A stretch of DNA of 38,713 bases from a virus. The notes below the pieces were generated by a model that was given only the letters and a program-made list of their open reading frames with translations, did no database searches and had not been told where the DNA came from. The DNA lies in IMG/VR virus record IMGVR_UViG_3300031234_000021, positions 1 to 38,713 of that record; one strand, given 5' to 3'. Positions 36,984 through 38,713 of the stretch are shown piece by piece. The translations under genes were made by a program, and so were the position numbers. How positions within the stretch are numbered: position 1 is the first letter of the stretch; every line of letters begins with the position of its first letter.

Positions 36984-37855
36984 GCGCGGTCATCAAGGAC
37001 ACAGTCGCCGCGATTGAATCGCGCCTACCGCGGGACGCCTACGATGGGATTGAAGCCATCAACATCTCGCGCCTAAAGGAGCTGCGCCGCTCACCGCTGC
37101 ATTACCACTATGCCCTCACCCATCGGCGCGAGAGCGACGCGATGACCTTGGGGACTGCGACGCATGTCGCGGTGTTGGAGCCTGAGCGCTACGCGACCGA
37201 GTTCGCCGTCTGGGATCGCATCACCGACGGTGGCAAATCAGCACCGCGCAACGGCAAATGGTGGGACGCGTTCCGCGAGGCCAACACGGATAAGACGATT
37301 CTGACTCTCGGCGAGGCCGGCCTAGCGCAAAGCATCGCCAAGGTGGTGCGCTCGGACTTCGGCGCCATGCGCTACCTTGCGGCGGGCGACCCAGAAGTGT
37401 CGATGACATGGAAACTGCCGCGGTCGCCAACGCGAGATGCGAAGGGCCGTGTCGATTGGGTGACGCGCGTCGATGGGCAGCCCTACGTGGTGGGCCTCAA
37501 GACAGCCCGGGACTGCCGGCCGTTTCAGTTCGGCAATCAGTGCGCGCGGCTCGGCTATCACTTGCAATTTGCCTACTACGCTGACGGGTACGAGGCGATT
37601 ACCGGAGAGCGCCCACGATTGGTCGAGATTGTCGTCGAATCGGATGAGCCGCACGCGGTCGCAGTGTATCACGTGCCCGACGATGTCCTCGACCAGGGCC
37701 GCGAGGAGTACATGAGGCTCCTCGAGCTGCTCGATGAATGCGAGCGCAAAAACGAGTGGCCCGGACCGGTGCCGCTCGAGGAGACGCTCTCACTCCCCTC
37801 GTGGGTGTACGGCGGCCTCACCGACGATCTGACCGAACTGGGTCTCGTGGCATAA
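36980..37855 (+). CDS. RecE-like PD-(D/E)XK exonuclease-family protein (291 aa)
   Basis: The family is seen in ISRLKELRRSPLHYHYAL, LGTATHVAVLEPERY with His62, GRVDWV with Asp159 and QCARLGYHLQFAYYADGY. Members degrade one strand of a DNA end to produce 3' single strands for annealing. The expected acidic residue of (D/E)-x-K is Gly172 here (VVGLKTARD, Lys174), which would weaken or shift catalysis unless another residue serves; I have an impression that relatives also read GLK. It is followed by an SSB-like partner gene, making a recombination pair. Confidence 0.8.
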   Translation: MSAVIKDTVAAIESRLPRDAYDGIEAINISRLKELRRSPLHYHYALTHRRESDAMTLGTATHVAVLEPERYATEFAVWDRITDGGKSAPRNGKWWDAFREANTDKTILTLGEAGLAQSIAKVVRSDFGAMRYLAAGDPEVSMTWKLPRSPTRDAKGRVDWVTRVDGQPYVVGLKTARDCRPFQFGNQCARLGYHLQFAYYADGYEAITGERPRLVEIVVESDEPHAVAVYHVPDDVLDQGREEYMRLLELLDECERKNEWPGPVPLEETLSLPSWVYGGLTDDLTELGLVA

Positions 37856-37870
37856 AGGAGTTTTACGATC

Positions 37871-38380
37871 ATGGCTGAAAAACAGAAAGTATTTCCGACG
37901 CCCGTCGATTGGGACGAGCTCTACCCGGGCCGATTCATCAAAGCGGTGGACCTCAAAGGCAAGAAGGTGACGCTGCGGATTAGCGCTGTCACCCTTGAGG
38001 AACTCATCGGCGACAAGGGCCCGCAGGTCAAGGGGCTGATCGCCTTCGAGAAAACCGAGAAGATGCTCGCCCTCAATAAAACGAACGGCACGCTCATCAA
38101 GGCGATGTTCGGCTCGAAGTTGGCCGCGTGGCGTGGCAAGCGCGTGACGTTGTTCGAGGACACCTGGGACGGCGAGCCGTGTATCCGGGTATGGGGTAGC
38201 CCCGACATTGCCGAGGACATGGAAGTGCAGGTCGCGCTGCCGCGCAAGCGTCCCTTCACGAAGACTATGCACAAGATGGGCGCCCCTGAGTTGGTGAAAC
38301 CGAAGACGCCGATCGCAACCGAGCCGCCGCCGGATGAGCGTGAGCCGGGATCCGACAATGACCTGGAGAGCGACCTATGA
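37871..38380 (+). CDS. Phage recombination-associated OB-fold/SSB-like protein (169 aa)
   Basis: ATG 37871 with AAGGAG upstream. Contains WDELYPGRFIKAVDLKGKKV, VTLEELIGDKGPQVKGLIAF, LNKTNGTLIKAMFG and EPCIRVWGSPDIAEDM, a small beta-barrel protein that in many phages follows a RecE-like nuclease. The tail is acidic and ends NDLESDL, recalling SSB C-terminal tails. Probable ssDNA binding or annealing role; the fold is inferred. Confidence 0.7.
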   Translation: MAEKQKVFPTPVDWDELYPGRFIKAVDLKGKKVTLRISAVTLEELIGDKGPQVKGLIAFEKTEKMLALNKTNGTLIKAMFGSKLAAWRGKRVTLFEDTWDGEPCIRVWGSPDIAEDMEVQVALPRKRPFTKTMHKMGAPELVKPKTPIATEPPPDEREPGSDNDLESDL

Positions 38381-38403
38381 GCGCCTACGTCAACTACCCG
38401 TGA
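38377..38403 (+). CDS. Possible 8-aa coupling ORF
   Basis: ATG 38377 overlaps the previous TGA (ATGA) and stops at 38403 after MSAYVNYP. It is followed by 31 bases with ATAGGAG before the pentapeptide-gene ATG. It may be a remnant or only a ribosome bridge. Confidence 0.2.
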   Translation: MSAYVNYP

Positions 38404-38434
38404 GTTCGGAGACCGCAAACATAGGAGAAATGAG

Positions 38435-38713
38435 ATGCTGATCCAGATCAAAAATCGCTTTACCGCCGCCGTGATTTTTGAAGGCGAGTACGAATCACTG
38501 AGACTTTGCGTGCTGGAGGCAGTGAAAGCGCGCGCCTACCTCGCGGACGCCAACCTCGCGGGCGCCGACCTCGCGCGCGCCGACCTCACGGACGCCTACC
38601 TCGCGCGCGCCAACCTCGCGGGCGCCGACCTCGCGGGCGCCTACCTCGCGGGCGCCTACCTCACGGGCGCCAACCTCGCGGGCGCCTACCTCACGGGCGC
38701 CTACCTCGCGGAC
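38435..38713 (+). CDS. Pentapeptide-repeat protein, N-terminal part (continues at 1-648)
   Basis: ATG 38435 has AGGAG 8-12 bases upstream. Residues 1-33 are a non-repeat cap ([32 protein letters not shown]) which I recall as a common opening of phage pentapeptide proteins. Twelve repeats then run to the end of the window, in phase with base 1. The total with the left end is 28 pentapeptides, enough for seven helical turns at four per turn. The repeat number across the junction may be wrong if assembly collapsed units. Confidence 0.88.
   Translation, partial: MLIQIKNRFTAAVIFEGEYESLRLCVLEAVKARAYLADANLAGADLARADLTDAYLARANLAGADLAGAYLAGAYLTGANLAGAYLTGAYLAD
38534..38713 (+). repeat. 15-bp tandem repeat array, 12 units (right part)
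   Basis: Twelve 15-bp units with the same codon limits as bases 1-240. The right-end units are not identical to the left-end ones, so there is no obvious terminal overlap; the join is inferred from phase and from the shared reading frame. Confidence 0.95.

Overview
The window reads as an essentially complete, circular genome of a temperate, short-tailed (podovirus-like, P22-type) phage of a Gram-negative, GC-rich proteobacterium. The support is a tyrosine integrase beside a tRNA-derived attachment site, a divergent repressor/Cro-like switch, a P22-like order of packaging, head and tail genes, a GH24 lysozyme, and a nested Rz/Rz1 spanin pair, which implies an outer membrane. The two window ends lie inside the same pentapeptide-repeat gene. 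The reading frame crosses the junction without interruption (93 codons at the right end plus 215 codons and a stop at the left end, 308 aa), so the molecule is probably a circle linearised in a repeat. Family names are from memory of motifs and context; no database search was run.

Layout. A divergent control region at about 35.95-36.03 kb splits the genome. Rightward (+), the repressor (36030-36362) is followed by a recombination block (RecE-like nuclease and an OB/SSB-like partner, 36.98-38.38 kb). Then come the pentapeptide-repeat protein (38435 through the junction to 648), a CsrA homologue (652-834), a tightly coupled train of small unknown genes (0.8-4.1 kb), and overlapping xis and int (4081-5369). 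The attP lies at 5373-5417: a 45-bp copy of the 3' end of a CAU-anticodon tRNA, flanked by a 19-bp direct repeat.

Leftward (-), about 30 kb is transcribed in one direction: Cro-like regulator, DUF1376-type replication protein with iteron-like repeats, small genes including a truncated DNA methyltransferase, a metallopeptidase and a VRR-NUC-like nuclease, small and large terminase, portal, scaffold, major capsid protein, two pairs of tandem paralogous structural proteins, a SAM methyltransferase / mini GIY-YIG / GT9 glycosyltransferase trio, gp4- and gp10-like tail proteins, a fibre, three ejection-protein candidates, a PurD-like ATP-grasp enzyme, a beta-helix tailspike, and the lysis cassette. 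One coiled-coil membrane gene (6350-6640) points against this operon.

Most striking: (i) five near-identical 17-mers, TGACCGGRRAGNNGAGC, each just before a start codon in the early train, resembling in concept the start-associated sequences of cluster K mycobacteriophages; (ii) a phage CsrA that keeps the RNA-contact arginines; (iii) a 28-unit pentapeptide array with no synonymous variation; (iv) a 40-codon GIY-YIG half-domain coupled between a methyltransferase and a glycosyltransferase; (v) a PurD-like ATP-grasp ligase inside the virion module; (vi) a mobile palindromic repeat and a probable replication origin inside the replication gene.
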